From Puniceibacterium sp. IMCC21224 (GTDB lineage: Bacteria > Pseudomonadota > Alphaproteobacteria > Rhodobacterales > Rhodobacteraceae), in the NCBI RefSeq assembly GCF_001038505.1, contig NZ_LDPY01000001.1, positions 62,001 to 126,000 on the forward strand: DNA of 64,000 bases, given 5' to 3'. The position numbers were made by a program, and so were the translations under genes. The first letter of the stretch is position 1; the number at the start of each line of letters is the position of its first letter. The notes beneath the pieces are model-generated. The model searched no databases. It was given only the letters and a program-made list of their open reading frames with translations, and was not told the origin of the DNA. Positions 1 through 9,156 of this stretch are shown piece by piece.

Positions 1-349
1 TTGACCGCTTCATCTGCTCCATCACGCCTTGAAACTTGGCCTGCACCTCGGCCAGATTCTCGTCACCGGGGGCGGCGATCATCTCGGGTGCCGGGGCGGC
101 GAGTTCGGCGACAAAGGCGCGGTTGGCCCGCGCGGCGCGCAACTGACGGATCAGCATCGACACCAGCCACAGGATGATAATGACGCCGATCACCACGATC
201 CGCGTCAAATCCCCGGCCAACGGCGCCGCGTCGCCCACGCTGATCAGCGGGCCGTAGAACCAGATCAGGACGCACAGGATGGCGATGCCGATCAGGGTCC
301 ACAGGAACCGCGAAAACAGAAAACCAAGGATCTTTTTCAGGAACGACAT
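1..349 (-). CDS. tssM: TssM (IcmF) T6SS membrane-complex protein, N-terminus only
   Basis: This is the first 116 codons of a gene that continues past the left edge of the window. The translation begins MSFLKKILGFLFSRF and has two hydrophobic helices, roughly residues 15-38 and 50-66, separated by a short loop. That matches the paired N-terminal transmembrane helices of TssM/IcmF. TssM forms the trans-envelope core with TssL and TssJ. The start lies 3 nt after the tssL stop, so the two are translationally close and co-transcribed, in the usual tssJ-K-L-M order. The assignment rests on topology and position because the conserved periplasmic part is outside the window. Confidence 0.8.
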   Translation of the reverse strand, partial: MSFLKKILGFLFSRFLWTLIGIAILCVLIWFYGPLISVGDAAPLAGDLTRIVVIGVIIILWLVSMLIRQLRAARANRAFVAELAAPAPEMIAAPGDENLAEVQAKFQGVMEQMKRS

Positions 350-352
350 GCG

Positions 353-1693
353 TCAGACCTTTTTCTGCAAAATGATTTCGACGCGACGATTGCGGGCACG
401 GCCCGGTTTGGTGCCATTATCGGCAATCGGCTCGGTCGCGGCCTTGCCCTCGGACGCGACCAGCCCGGCAGGCACACCCGCCTGCACCAGCATGTCGGCG
501 ATGGTCTTGGCACGCGCCTCGCTGAGCCCCTGATTGGACCGGAATGGGTTGGACCGCTGCACCGGAATACTGTCAGTGTGGCCAACCACCCGAACCGATC
601 CGATAAATTCGGCGTTGTCGCGGATCACCTGAGCGACGCTGGCGATCAGCGGGCTATAGCCTGCGTTCAGATCGGCCTTGGCTGACCGGAACACCTCGGG
701 GTTGGTGGCCTGTACAACCACGATGGCAATCGACACGTCCTCGCGCCCGGTCAGGGCGCTGGCGGTGTCCTTTGGCGCAGCTTCGGCGAACAGCGGCAAC
801 AATTCGAACACCAGCGGATCGGCGGTCAGCAGCGGCTGCTCGACGGTTTCGATAATCGGGCGAAAGATGTCCGCACGTTCCGGCGGCGGCAGGACGCTGG
901 CCAGGGTAAACAACCTCTCGCCCCGGTTCGAAAGCTGGATGCCCAGCCCGACATAAACCACCATGATCAGGGCAATCGCCATTAGCCCGATGGACCACAG
1001 CGGCACAATAAAGCCGCGGCTTTCATCTGCCGCCTCAACCCCTTTCCAGTGCGGGGCAAGCGGCGCGTCGGCGGCGTCGCGGTCGCGCAACAAGCGATTC
1101 ATCTGCACCCGCATCTGGGCAATCGCCGCCTCGCCCGCGCCGGGGTTGATCCGGTGTTTACCGCGAAACCCCAGCGACAGGCACAGGAACACCAGTTCCA
1201 GCAATTGTGGGTCGCGCTCGGGGAACCGGATCAGATCCTCGGCCAGATCAAAGAACCGCTCACCGGCGTCGACATTGCCATACATCGACACCACCAGCGG
1301 CATCCGCGGCCAGCCAGAGTGCCCGCCCCATGGCGTGTTCAGCGCGATGTCATCCAGCAGCGCCGCGACAAACCACGCCCCCTGATCGGCGCGCGACAGC
1401 GGCACACCCGCCGACACAGCAGAATCGCGGGCCTGCGTCAGCGTCTCCAACAGCCTTGTGCGCAACACATCCGGATTTTCGGGTGCGGTGGCGCGTTCCA
1501 GTTCCGGGGCCATGCCCAGCAACGCGGCGTAGGCGTTGAGCAACGGATTGTCGCTGGCCCGGGCGGTGCGCAGCGGCGTGCCGGTGGCCGCAGGCCCGGC
1601 GCGGCGCGGCGCGGGTTGTGCCGCACGGCGCACCGGGCGGATGCGGGTGCGTCCGGCGTCGTTCTCAAGGCCAAAGGGGTCGTCAGCGTTCAT
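353..1693 (-). CDS. tssL: TssL (DotU family) with C-terminal OmpA-like peptidoglycan-binding domain
   Basis: This 446-residue protein is an 'evolved' TssL. The cytoplasmic DotU-type helical domain spans about residues 50-205, one transmembrane helix lies at about 231-252, and a periplasmic OmpA-like domain follows at about 320-445. The OmpA motif is visible: VVGHTDS near residue 370, then SEARAKTIADML, and a terminal RARNRRVEI. In the T6SS, TssL anchors the TssM/TssJ complex in the inner membrane, and the OmpA tail ties it to peptidoglycan directly, so no separate TagL-type anchor is needed. It lies between tssK (4-nt gap) and tssM. The proline/arginine-rich first 45 residues look disordered. 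Confidence 0.95.
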   Translation of the reverse strand: MNADDPFGLENDAGRTRIRPVRRAAQPAPRRAGPAATGTPLRTARASDNPLLNAYAALLGMAPELERATAPENPDVLRTRLLETLTQARDSAVSAGVPLSRADQGAWFVAALLDDIALNTPWGGHSGWPRMPLVVSMYGNVDAGERFFDLAEDLIRFPERDPQLLELVFLCLSLGFRGKHRINPGAGEAAIAQMRVQMNRLLRDRDAADAPLAPHWKGVEAADESRGFIVPLWSIGLMAIALIMVVYVGLGIQLSNRGERLFTLASVLPPPERADIFRPIIETVEQPLLTADPLVFELLPLFAEAAPKDTASALTGREDVSIAIVVVQATNPEVFRSAKADLNAGYSPLIASVAQVIRDNAEFIGSVRVVGHTDSIPVQRSNPFRSNQGLSEARAKTIADMLVQAGVPAGLVASEGKAATEPIADNGTKPGRARNRRVEIILQKKV

Positions 1694-1697
1694 ATTT

Positions 1698-3032
1698 TCA
1701 CCGGCTCACCGCGTAGCAGTCGATCTGTGGTTCCCGGTCCAGCTGACCCGCCACCCCCAGCACAAACCCCGGCGCATCGGCCAGCGCCGCCCAATGTTCG
1801 GACGTGCGGTCCAGCTCAAGACACAGCCGGTCGCCATCATACGGGATCTCGCGCGGTTGCGAATTCAGTGGCTTAAGCGGGATGCCGGTCAGCCGCGATT
1901 TCCACAGCGCATCGAACGCGTCCGCCGCCCCCACCGTGGCCTGATCGACAAAGATCTTGCGCAGTAGTTTCTCGGAAATATCACCACCAACACGCAGCAC
2001 AATACGGCTGTTGGCGATGATCTCGGGGTTATCAATCCGCACGGTCCAGATGTTTTCCGCATGGCGTGACACCCGCAACGCGCGGCTTTTCGGTTCGACA
2101 TGGCGCAACGACAGCACCAGCGACCGCAATGTATCGGCCAGCGTCTGAAAGCTGAGTTGCGGGTCCGCGTGGTCGTACTCCGGCAGATCCCCCAGACGGC
2201 GGGCCGACGCCCCAAAAGTCGCCATCCGCCCTGCCAGACCACTGAGTTCCTGATACAACGCCGAAGGATGATCGTTCAGCTGCGCCGCCATATGCGCCAG
2301 ACGCGGACGGGCGGCATTGGCCAGTTCCAGGATCAACAGATTCTCCATCGACGCGCCGGTGCCGCCCAGCACCATCGCGCCATGGGCATCCGCGATCCGA
2401 TCCAGCCCGGTCACCAGCTCCTTGAGAAGTTGACCATACCAGCCAACCGCGCCGATATTCAGCGCCGGGGCCAGAAATGCCGGGTCCAACGAAACCGCGC
2501 CCTCACCGCTCAGCCCCTCGATCCGGGCAATCGGCAGCGTGGTGTATCCTGCCACCTCGTCACCGGGCAGCAGCAGTTTCGGCGCAAGGGCGGCAACCTC
2601 GATCTCGGTTGGTTCGGCCCCGCCGCGGATGGTGTCGCGCACCTCGATCACCGTGCCGCGAAAGCGTGTGCCCGAAGGTTGCGCATGGGCCGGGTCAATC
2701 TGCGCCGCCCCAGCGCCCGCCGTCGGCAGTGCCAAATGCACCAGTCCCGTGCCAGATTTGGCCGTGACCGGAACCGACGCGACCCCGGCCGTATCACCGG
2801 GGACCGCGAAAAAGGTGCCGTCCGGCAACACCCCTTCGGCCACAGACACGGCAATCTGCCCTTCCTCCAGCGCGGTCGGGTCCAACCCAAGCGCACTAAA
2901 GCCAAAGCTGTGTCGCGGCATCGCGCCCAACAACTGCCGGATCAGCCAGTCGGTGTGCCGGTCCTGCTGTTGCAGATGCTGGGTCCGCAGAAACAGCCCC
3001 TCGGACCAAACAACCTTGTTCCTGTCAGTCAT
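1698..3032 (-). CDS. tssK: TssK, T6SS baseplate protein
   Basis: At 444 residues this is the normal length for TssK. It opens with the signature VVWSEGLFLRTQHLQQQDRH, a close match to the family N-terminus (VxWxEGMFLRPQHFQQ). TssK trimers connect the TssEFG baseplate wedges to the TssL/TssM membrane complex. The gene sits between tssJ and tssL in the conserved tssJ-K-L-M order on the minus strand, with a 4-nt gap to tssL. No internal disruption is seen. Confidence 0.95.
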   Translation of the reverse strand: MTDRNKVVWSEGLFLRTQHLQQQDRHTDWLIRQLLGAMPRHSFGFSALGLDPTALEEGQIAVSVAEGVLPDGTFFAVPGDTAGVASVPVTAKSGTGLVHLALPTAGAGAAQIDPAHAQPSGTRFRGTVIEVRDTIRGGAEPTEIEVAALAPKLLLPGDEVAGYTTLPIARIEGLSGEGAVSLDPAFLAPALNIGAVGWYGQLLKELVTGLDRIADAHGAMVLGGTGASMENLLILELANAARPRLAHMAAQLNDHPSALYQELSGLAGRMATFGASARRLGDLPEYDHADPQLSFQTLADTLRSLVLSLRHVEPKSRALRVSRHAENIWTVRIDNPEIIANSRIVLRVGGDISEKLLRKIFVDQATVGAADAFDALWKSRLTGIPLKPLNSQPREIPYDGDRLCLELDRTSEHWAALADAPGFVLGVAGQLDREPQIDCYAVSR

Positions 3033-3053
3033 GGTTTTCCTTCTGGCATGACG

Positions 3054-3512
3054 TCACGCCGTCGCGAGCGACAGCCCGCTCGCTCCGACGCTGATGATAA
3101 GACCCTGACTGGCACCGGGCGCTGCAATCTTGCTACGCACAGTGCGGCCTGTGGGATTGATAAAGCCACCGACAACGCCAATGATGCTCGTGGTTGGCTG
3201 AATGGTGATCGCGCGGCTGGCAGACCCACCGGGGGCCAGAACCAGCTGATCCGCCTTGACCAGATCGCTGCCCAGCGCCGAGGCCGGATTTTGCAACGCG
3301 AAATAATCAGCGGCGTCAAACGCACCAGACCCCGACAGTTGCAGAATGCTCAGCGTCACCGGACGGTCGCTGCCATCGGGGCCAGGATTCATACCCGCGC
3401 CCGCCTGCGCGCGGACGGTGAGGATGTTCGGTGCATCTTCGCCACAGCCCGACAGGATCAGGCCGATGCCCGCGGCGCTGCTTAGCAGAAAGGTACGGCG
3501 TACAAGGATCAT
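3054..3512 (-). CDS. tssJ: TssJ, T6SS outer-membrane lipoprotein
   Basis: This 152-residue protein begins MILVRRTFLLSSAAGIGLILSGC. That is a lipoprotein signal peptide with an LSGC lipobox, so the mature protein starts at Cys23. TssJ binds the periplasmic part of TssM and anchors the membrane complex to the outer membrane. The body is beta-rich, as expected for the transthyretin-like TssJ fold. I chose the start at 3512 because a GGGAG ribosome site lies about 8 nt upstream and because it falls just after the tagH stop; a longer open frame upstream overlaps tagH. It is followed by tssK. Confidence 0.9.
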   Translation of the reverse strand: MILVRRTFLLSSAAGIGLILSGCGEDAPNILTVRAQAGAGMNPGPDGSDRPVTLSILQLSGSGAFDAADYFALQNPASALGSDLVKADQLVLAPGGSASRAITIQPTTSIIGVVGGFINPTGRTVRSKIAAPGASQGLIISVGASGLSLATA

Positions 3513-3516
3513 TTCT

Positions 3517-4986
3517 CTAACTCCCTTTGTTTTCATAAGCATCTCTGAAATCTCCGCCGACATCGCCCAAAAACTGCTTTTCCGCCGATTGGGCGATGTC
3601 GCGATACCGGTCCGCATAGATCTGCCACAGCTTGGCCTTGCGCCCCCCCGCGACGAGGGATTCGAGCATCCCAACATCACTCATTTCCTTTTCGATCTCG
3701 GCTGGATCGAACTTGTCCACCATGCGGCGCAGGGCAATTTGCAACGCGCTCCAGGTACGGACCTGATGATCGGCAAGGTCACGAAAGGCGGCTGGCACCG
3801 CCTCGTCCGGTGGCAGATAGCCGCGTCCGCGCGGGCGGATCAGCGCCGTCAGCGCATCCTCAGGCGTAGCGAGGAATTTGAGCGGATTCACATCGGCGCT
3901 GGCGATGATGGTCTGGGCGACACGCACCTTTTGCTTTTCCTGCGCACGGGTGCGCAGCAACAGCATCACGCCTTCAGCCATATCGTGCATGCAGCGCCCA
4001 AGATGTTCCATTTCGGCGACAGGATCGTCTGAGGCGGGCAGGCTCGCCGGATCTATCCCCATACCGCGCAACAGCGCATCGCGCAGATCACCATCCTCGG
4101 ATGACATTGGCGGAACATTTCGGGCAACCGGACCCTTGGCGCTGACGGGTTCCGACACCGGGGGCACAGGCAGGTCGGGTTCGACGGGCGCACGGGGCGG
4201 TGGATCCGGCACCAGAGAGATCGGCGGCGGCGTTGGCTCTTCGTCTTCGTCGTCCTCATCCAGGCCAGAGCTCCAGCTGCCAAAGATGTCCTTTTTGGTC
4301 GGGCCCGGTGTATTTGGCTCCGGTCGGGTAGGCTCGACCGGAGCGGCAGAAGAGGGCGCAGCGTCGAAATATCCGCCGCCAGCCGGGCGCTCGGCTGGGG
4401 GGGTATCCCTCTCTGGCTCATGCTCGGGCCGGTCGTCAAACGCGCTACGCAGATCGAGCCCAAAAGGATCCGCCTGATCAAGCGGTCGGGGCGGGCGCGC
4501 CATCTCTTTGTGTCGTGCGCCGGGTGCGCTGTCGCTGCGCAGACCAAACGGATCAGGCAGCGTGTCGGGCCGGGGGGCGGTCGGCTCGGGCGGCGGGGCG
4601 GGTGGCTCGTCCGCAAAGAACCCGCCCTTTGAGGTCGCGCGCGGTTTTGGGGCCTCGGTCCCCGGCGCAGCCCGCGCCGCCTCGACCCTCAGGATAAAAT
4701 CACCCAAATGTAACCGCATCCCCGGCTCAACCGGCACAGCGTTTCCCGGCCCCACCGGATTGGCCGCATTGTCGATGAACAGCCCGCCAGACGACGCATC
4801 TGTAACCATCACGCGCCCGCCCTCTTCGCTCAGGATGCAGTGACGGCGCGACACGAACATCTTGGGATCGGCAAGCTGCCAGTCGGCCTCGTCGCCGCGC
4901 CCGATCGACAACTGCCCGCCATCAAACAGCCGTTCGGTCACCGTCTGCGGGCTGGGGGACGATTCGATGACAAGACGCAGGGTCAT
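3517..4986 (-). CDS. tagH: FHA-domain T6SS protein (Fha / TagH)
   Basis: This 489-residue protein has an N-terminal forkhead-associated domain at about residues 25-100, with the phosphothreonine-binding signature GRGDEADWQL followed by VSRRHC. A long acidic, proline-rich linker spans about 105-290, and the T6SS-specific TagH C-terminal domain spans about 300-489. Fha proteins bind phosphorylated threonine, and in other bacteria they trigger T6SS assembly after phosphorylation by PpkA-type kinases. A kinase candidate is in this locus at 24221-26314. The gene lies between tssG, which it overlaps by 4 nt, and tssJ. No PppA-type phosphatase is present in the window. Confidence 0.9.
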   Translation of the reverse strand: MTLRLVIESSPSPQTVTERLFDGGQLSIGRGDEADWQLADPKMFVSRRHCILSEEGGRVMVTDASSGGLFIDNAANPVGPGNAVPVEPGMRLHLGDFILRVEAARAAPGTEAPKPRATSKGGFFADEPPAPPPEPTAPRPDTLPDPFGLRSDSAPGARHKEMARPPRPLDQADPFGLDLRSAFDDRPEHEPERDTPPAERPAGGGYFDAAPSSAAPVEPTRPEPNTPGPTKKDIFGSWSSGLDEDDEDEEPTPPPISLVPDPPPRAPVEPDLPVPPVSEPVSAKGPVARNVPPMSSEDGDLRDALLRGMGIDPASLPASDDPVAEMEHLGRCMHDMAEGVMLLLRTRAQEKQKVRVAQTIIASADVNPLKFLATPEDALTALIRPRGRGYLPPDEAVPAAFRDLADHQVRTWSALQIALRRMVDKFDPAEIEKEMSDVGMLESLVAGGRKAKLWQIYADRYRDIAQSAEKQFLGDVGGDFRDAYENKGS

Positions 4987-6047
4987 GCGGCGCTCCTTTG
5001 GGCCGGGGTCAGGGAATGGGATGGTTCAGTGACGTTGGCAAAGGCCAGATCGTCAGCATTGCGGTCCGGGTCAGGATTCAGCCATGTCGTCCGCCCCAAC
5101 TGGCACGCGCCAAGCCGCGCCTGCGGTACCGCGTCTGCCGCCAGCACCAGCCGCAGACCAAAGGCGATATCCTTGCCCGCCGCAAACACCAGCGCCTGCC
5201 GCAGCCGGTCGCGGGCGATGCTGTCATCGAGAAAGGCGTTGAACTGCGCCAGCGTCAGCGGACCCAACCGCAGCTCGGCATGGGATTGCCGGTCAAACAC
5301 GCGCCCGCCGATCACGGCACCAGAGCCAAGTCCAGCGTGCTGCATCCCCAATCGGCTTTGCAGATGTTGCGGAATGTCGATCCAGACCCCCTGAAATTCG
5401 CCCAGCGCCACGGGCACCCCCAGTACGGTTTCCAGAAACGCGGTCAGCCGCTCGGGGCTGCGCGCCTCTAATGCCAATGACGTGGCGTGGCGCAGTTTGG
5501 CCCCGTCCAGCCGGATATCATCGGTGGTGGTGCCCGGCAGACCCAGCCCAGCCAGCGACCGCATCATCGCCGTCACTCGCCCACCGTCACCATGGGCGAT
5601 ATGCACCTCGGGGCGGGCATCGGCCCAGGCGCGCCAATACAGCGCAATCAGCCGGTGTTGCAGCATGTTAATGAAATCAAGAAACGAGGTGTCCGCCGTC
5701 GCGCCCTGCTGGGCATCGCCGGCAAACCAGCGGTTCGACAGCCGCTCCATGATCCAGCGGGTCATATGCAGCGGCATCGGACCTTCGGGCCCGATCAGCC
5801 CCAGAACGTTGACACCGATCTTCGGCGGGTGTTCTGCGTTGCCCGGCGTCATCTCAGCCACGTCGCTGGCGGCAAAGGCCATGCGCGCGGTCTGCCCCAA
5901 TCGCGCCGGTTCGCGATCCGCCCCCCCCGCACGACCAAAGCGCAGGTCCGCAGTTTCGAGCTGGCGCAGCAACTCGAAAAAATCCATCCGCGCGATCCCC
6001 TCGGGTGAGGTCAGATCAGCGCGCGTGTGCCCGGAGTCATCGGCCAT
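4983..6047 (-). CDS. tssG: TssG, T6SS baseplate protein
   Basis: TssG is a baseplate wedge component that works with TssE, TssF and TssK. From the chosen start (MADDSGHTRADL) the protein is 354 residues, a normal family length. It contains the recognisable early segment RMDFFELLRQLE and a run on a GPEGPMPLHMTRWIMERL theme, found in TssG proteins. The start at 6047 is favoured over longer alternatives by a perfect GGAGGTGAG ribosome site directly upstream. The gene overlaps tssF by 37 nt at its start and tagH by 4 nt at its end, indicating translational coupling. Confidence 0.93.
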   Translation of the reverse strand: MADDSGHTRADLTSPEGIARMDFFELLRQLETADLRFGRAGGADREPARLGQTARMAFAASDVAEMTPGNAEHPPKIGVNVLGLIGPEGPMPLHMTRWIMERLSNRWFAGDAQQGATADTSFLDFINMLQHRLIALYWRAWADARPEVHIAHGDGGRVTAMMRSLAGLGLPGTTTDDIRLDGAKLRHATSLALEARSPERLTAFLETVLGVPVALGEFQGVWIDIPQHLQSRLGMQHAGLGSGAVIGGRVFDRQSHAELRLGPLTLAQFNAFLDDSIARDRLRQALVFAAGKDIAFGLRLVLAADAVPQARLGACQLGRTTWLNPDPDRNADDLAFANVTEPSHSLTPAQRSAA

Positions 6048-7888
6048 CTCACCTCCGTTTGTTGCTGGGTTAGCTGCGTGCGGGTGCAGACAAATGAATT
6101 GATCGCACTGTGCCGCGCAAAGAGCCGCGCCAATAGCGCCGACAGCAGCAGCGAACTGCCACCAGACAGCAACCCCTCGTTGATATCCAGCGTGATCTCG
6201 GTTCCGTGGCCAAAACACAGCGGCCCGGCGACTTGCAACCGCTCCACCACCGGACGCGACCGCAGCCGCACCACCGACGTACCGTGGCGGCGCAAGGCGG
6301 GATCACCCCGATCAGCGTAAAGTTTCAGCAGTGCACGCAGGGGTTCGGCGCCAGCCTCGTCCCCGGCAAGGCTGATGTGATTCAGGCTAAGTTGCGAAAT
6401 CCAGCGCCAGGTCAGGTCGTCTATCTGCCGTTCACCGGTTGCACCCGAGGGCAGACTGGCACGCAGGCTGGGACGCGGTCGGCGCATCGGCCCCAACAGC
6501 GTGACGGTCTGCACCGGATCGCCGGAATCTAGTGTCAGCACCGGCATGTCATCCAGGATCGGCAAATCGCGGTTGGTACACAGCGCACGCACATCCAGCC
6601 GCCGCAGCGGGCGCACCGCGCGCGCGCCAGTAGGTCGCCCGACCGAGAGATAGAAATCATCGCCGACATAGCTGCTGCGGGTCTGACCGCGCCGCACCTC
6701 TTCGGTATCCGGGCGGCGCGGGCGGCGATCAGCGGAATAAACGTGGCCGCTATCGGCTTGTGCCTCGGTCGAAAACAGCGGCGTGACGCGGGCCTGCGCC
6801 CCATCGGTTTCCGCGTCTTCGACCCGCAACAGGCGGTAAATCTCGTAATCTCGGGGGCGGGTGCGGTCGGCCTGAACGATATGTGCGGGGCGGTTGTTGC
6901 GCAGTTCCACGATATTGCATTCATGCTCGAACAGATTGACCACGGGCGTTGCGAACAGGCGAAAATCCTGCGCCGCAATGCCAGAGAGGTCGGGTCGTTC
7001 GTTGCGCAGCAGCACCACGATTTCAACATCATGCGTATCGCTGGCGCGGATCACCGGTGCCAGCCCGTCAAGCCGCAGAAAATAGAACCGCTCGGGCATC
7101 AGGAAATATTCGCGCAGCAGGCGATACCCCTCAAACGAAGAACGCACCCGCGGCAACAGCGCCTCGGCATCGTCGATGCCAATCATGCCGGGGGCACCGA
7201 CCTGCCGGAATCGGGTGGTGGCATCGGCGGGCCGTGCCACGGTGCCGGTGCCAAAGCCGAACACCGCGTCAAAAATCGCCCCGCCCCGCGTCCCAGCACC
7301 GAAATAAAGGTCGAGCTGATCCAAAGACAGTTCCGCCAACCGTCCCGCGCCCTGGCGTTTCAACGTGATGCGGATGCCGGCAGCGGCATCGCGGGTCGCG
7401 CCTTCGCCGACACCGGCCTGGGCCAGCGCGCCCTTGTCCTGCAGGTAGCTGACCGATCCGATCTGCACCGGCCACAGATGCACCGGCTGCGCGGTGGTGT
7501 AGACGCAGCGGGTCTGCTGACCCTCGCGCAGTCCCGACATCAGCCGCGTGCCCCGCGTCATCACATGCCCGTCGAGCATGCGCTGCACCTGTGGCCCCGG
7601 CGTCATCGTCGCCATGGTCATCGCCGGCGCAGGCCCCGCCAGATCGGGATAAAGCGTGTCGATCAGGTTGCGTACATAGCGGCTTGCCTCGCCATCAACC
7701 TTGAGCCGGGTGCGCGCCGCCAGAAACGCCACCCCTTCGAGCAGGCGTTCGACATAGGGATCCGGGCAGGGAATCGATTCCATCGACAGGTTGCGCGCGA
7801 CATTGGGATGCAGCGCGGAAAACTCCTGCGCCAACGACCGGATATGCGACAGCTCTTCCTCGTAATACTCCAGGAACGCCTGATCCAT
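6011..7888 (-). CDS. tssF: TssF, T6SS baseplate protein
   Basis: This 625-residue protein opens with LEYYEEELSHIRSLAQEFSALHP, the highly conserved TssF N-terminus, and it has the normal family length. TssF forms the (TssF)2-TssG wedge core of the T6SS baseplate. The start codon abuts the tssE stop (ATGA-type junction), and its 3' end overlaps tssG, giving the canonical tssE-F-G order. No frameshift or internal stop is seen. Confidence 0.95.
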   Translation of the reverse strand: MDQAFLEYYEEELSHIRSLAQEFSALHPNVARNLSMESIPCPDPYVERLLEGVAFLAARTRLKVDGEASRYVRNLIDTLYPDLAGPAPAMTMATMTPGPQVQRMLDGHVMTRGTRLMSGLREGQQTRCVYTTAQPVHLWPVQIGSVSYLQDKGALAQAGVGEGATRDAAAGIRITLKRQGAGRLAELSLDQLDLYFGAGTRGGAIFDAVFGFGTGTVARPADATTRFRQVGAPGMIGIDDAEALLPRVRSSFEGYRLLREYFLMPERFYFLRLDGLAPVIRASDTHDVEIVVLLRNERPDLSGIAAQDFRLFATPVVNLFEHECNIVELRNNRPAHIVQADRTRPRDYEIYRLLRVEDAETDGAQARVTPLFSTEAQADSGHVYSADRRPRRPDTEEVRRGQTRSSYVGDDFYLSVGRPTGARAVRPLRRLDVRALCTNRDLPILDDMPVLTLDSGDPVQTVTLLGPMRRPRPSLRASLPSGATGERQIDDLTWRWISQLSLNHISLAGDEAGAEPLRALLKLYADRGDPALRRHGTSVVRLRSRPVVERLQVAGPLCFGHGTEITLDINEGLLSGGSSLLLSALLARLFARHSAINSFVCTRTQLTQQQTEVRWPMTPGTRALI

Positions 7889-8610
7889 CAGCGATCCTCC
7901 AGCGCGGTCATGGCGCGTCCGTTGTCGAGGTCGATGCTGGTCGACAGCCGCAGCCGCTCTGGCACCGGCGACAACAGCAGCACCCCGTCGATGTCGATCC
8001 GCAATCCGGTCTTTTCGCCGGTGCGCACCCGGACCCGAACCGAGTCGCGCTTTAACCGAGGTTCATAGATGTTCAGCACCGATTTGATCTCACGCGCGAG
8101 GTCGTCCTTGTTGAAATCCGACCCCGACCGCCCCGAAAATGACGGTACACCGTAATTGACGACGCTGCTGCGCACCTCGGGGAACCCGGCCAGAAGATCG
8201 GCAGAGTCAGGGTGTTCCATGGCTTCGCGTTCGGTCAGCAAGAATTGCGCCTCCAGCCGTTCGATATTGAACAGCATTTCGATGTCGCGCCGCACGGCCT
8301 CGCGCAGTACGTCAGCGGTGACAATCTCACCGCTTTCTTCGAGCCGCCTGCGCCGCGCCATGATTTTTGCCACACGGTGCGCCAGCAGACGCGTGTCGTC
8401 GTCCAGATCGCTGCGCTGTTCGATGGCGCGCACGCCGCCGGAAATCAGCGCCTCGGCCCCCTCGTCAGAGCCGAGGGCGCGCGCCAGATCGCGGCGCAGC
8501 GCGTCGGATTCAGCGACAAGCCCCGGCAGATCGTCGATCAGCCTGTCCCACAGGGACGGCTGCACGGCTTCCTGCCGGGAAATGGGCGGGGCATCACGGC
8601 GATCAGCCAC
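7888..8610 (-). CDS. tssE: TssE, gp25-like T6SS baseplate protein
   Basis: This 240-residue protein carries a gpW/gp25-type domain in its C-terminal half, about residues 125-235, with AREIKSVLNIYEPRL and the following RDSVRVRVR as the most recognisable stretch. TssE nucleates the sheath on the baseplate, like phage T4 gp25. It is longer than typical TssE (about 130-180 residues) because of a roughly 100-residue charged, helical N-terminal extension. The gene is immediately upstream of tssF and downstream of hcp. Confidence 0.9.
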   Translation of the reverse strand: MADRRDAPPISRQEAVQPSLWDRLIDDLPGLVAESDALRRDLARALGSDEGAEALISGGVRAIEQRSDLDDDTRLLAHRVAKIMARRRRLEESGEIVTADVLREAVRRDIEMLFNIERLEAQFLLTEREAMEHPDSADLLAGFPEVRSSVVNYGVPSFSGRSGSDFNKDDLAREIKSVLNIYEPRLKRDSVRVRVRTGEKTGLRIDIDGVLLLSPVPERLRLSTSIDLDNGRAMTALEDR

Positions 8611-8636
8611 AGATCAATGCCCCGCCCGACACATCA

Positions 8637-9125
8637 TCAGACACCCGCTGCAATATCGAACGAGATCTCGTGCTCGGCACCGGCGGAATGATCGTCCTCT
8701 TGAACAGTGTATTTGACGGTCACGTTCTCGAACACCAGCCCCAGTTCCTCTTCGATCATCTGGCCGTCTTCCTCGTCTCCGATTCCAACCAGCTCGCATT
8801 TCGAGATGGTGACATTCTCCATCGTGATGATGAGGTAATCGAGATGCGCGTCGCCGCTATCCTTGCGGATCGACAGCACCATGTCCGGAAACGACTTGCC
8901 CTGCATACAGGCCAGCATCAGGTAGGGTGAGGACGCGTCCATGAACTTTTTCAGGTTCAGGGCCCCGACCTGGGCGCGGGCGCGGGCGCGCCCCTTACCA
9001 ACCTGCGCGGCAGAGCCCTGTTCGATATTCCATTGCACGTCATGGATATCGATCTCGTTCTCATGTTCCGCGCGTTGCGATTCACCTTCGATATCGCCAA
9101 TTTTCATATATCCGGCTAAAGCCAT
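8637..9125 (-). CDS. hcp: Hcp, T6SS inner-tube protein
   Basis: This 162-residue protein fits the Hcp family in length and pattern. It opens with a short beta segment (GYMKIGDIEGES), has WNIEQG early on, and ends in a strand-rich half containing ITMENVTISKCELVG. Hcp hexamers stack into the tube propelled out of the cell, and they also carry effectors and chaperone them. The gene lies between tssC and tssE with short gaps of about 25-30 nt. This is the only hcp in the window. Confidence 0.93.
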   Translation of the reverse strand: MALAGYMKIGDIEGESQRAEHENEIDIHDVQWNIEQGSAAQVGKGRARARAQVGALNLKKFMDASSPYLMLACMQGKSFPDMVLSIRKDSGDAHLDYLIITMENVTISKCELVGIGDEEDGQMIEEELGLVFENVTVKYTVQEDDHSAGAEHEISFDIAAGV

Positions 9126-9156
9126 TTTGGGTCTCCTCGTGGTCTATCTATGCGTT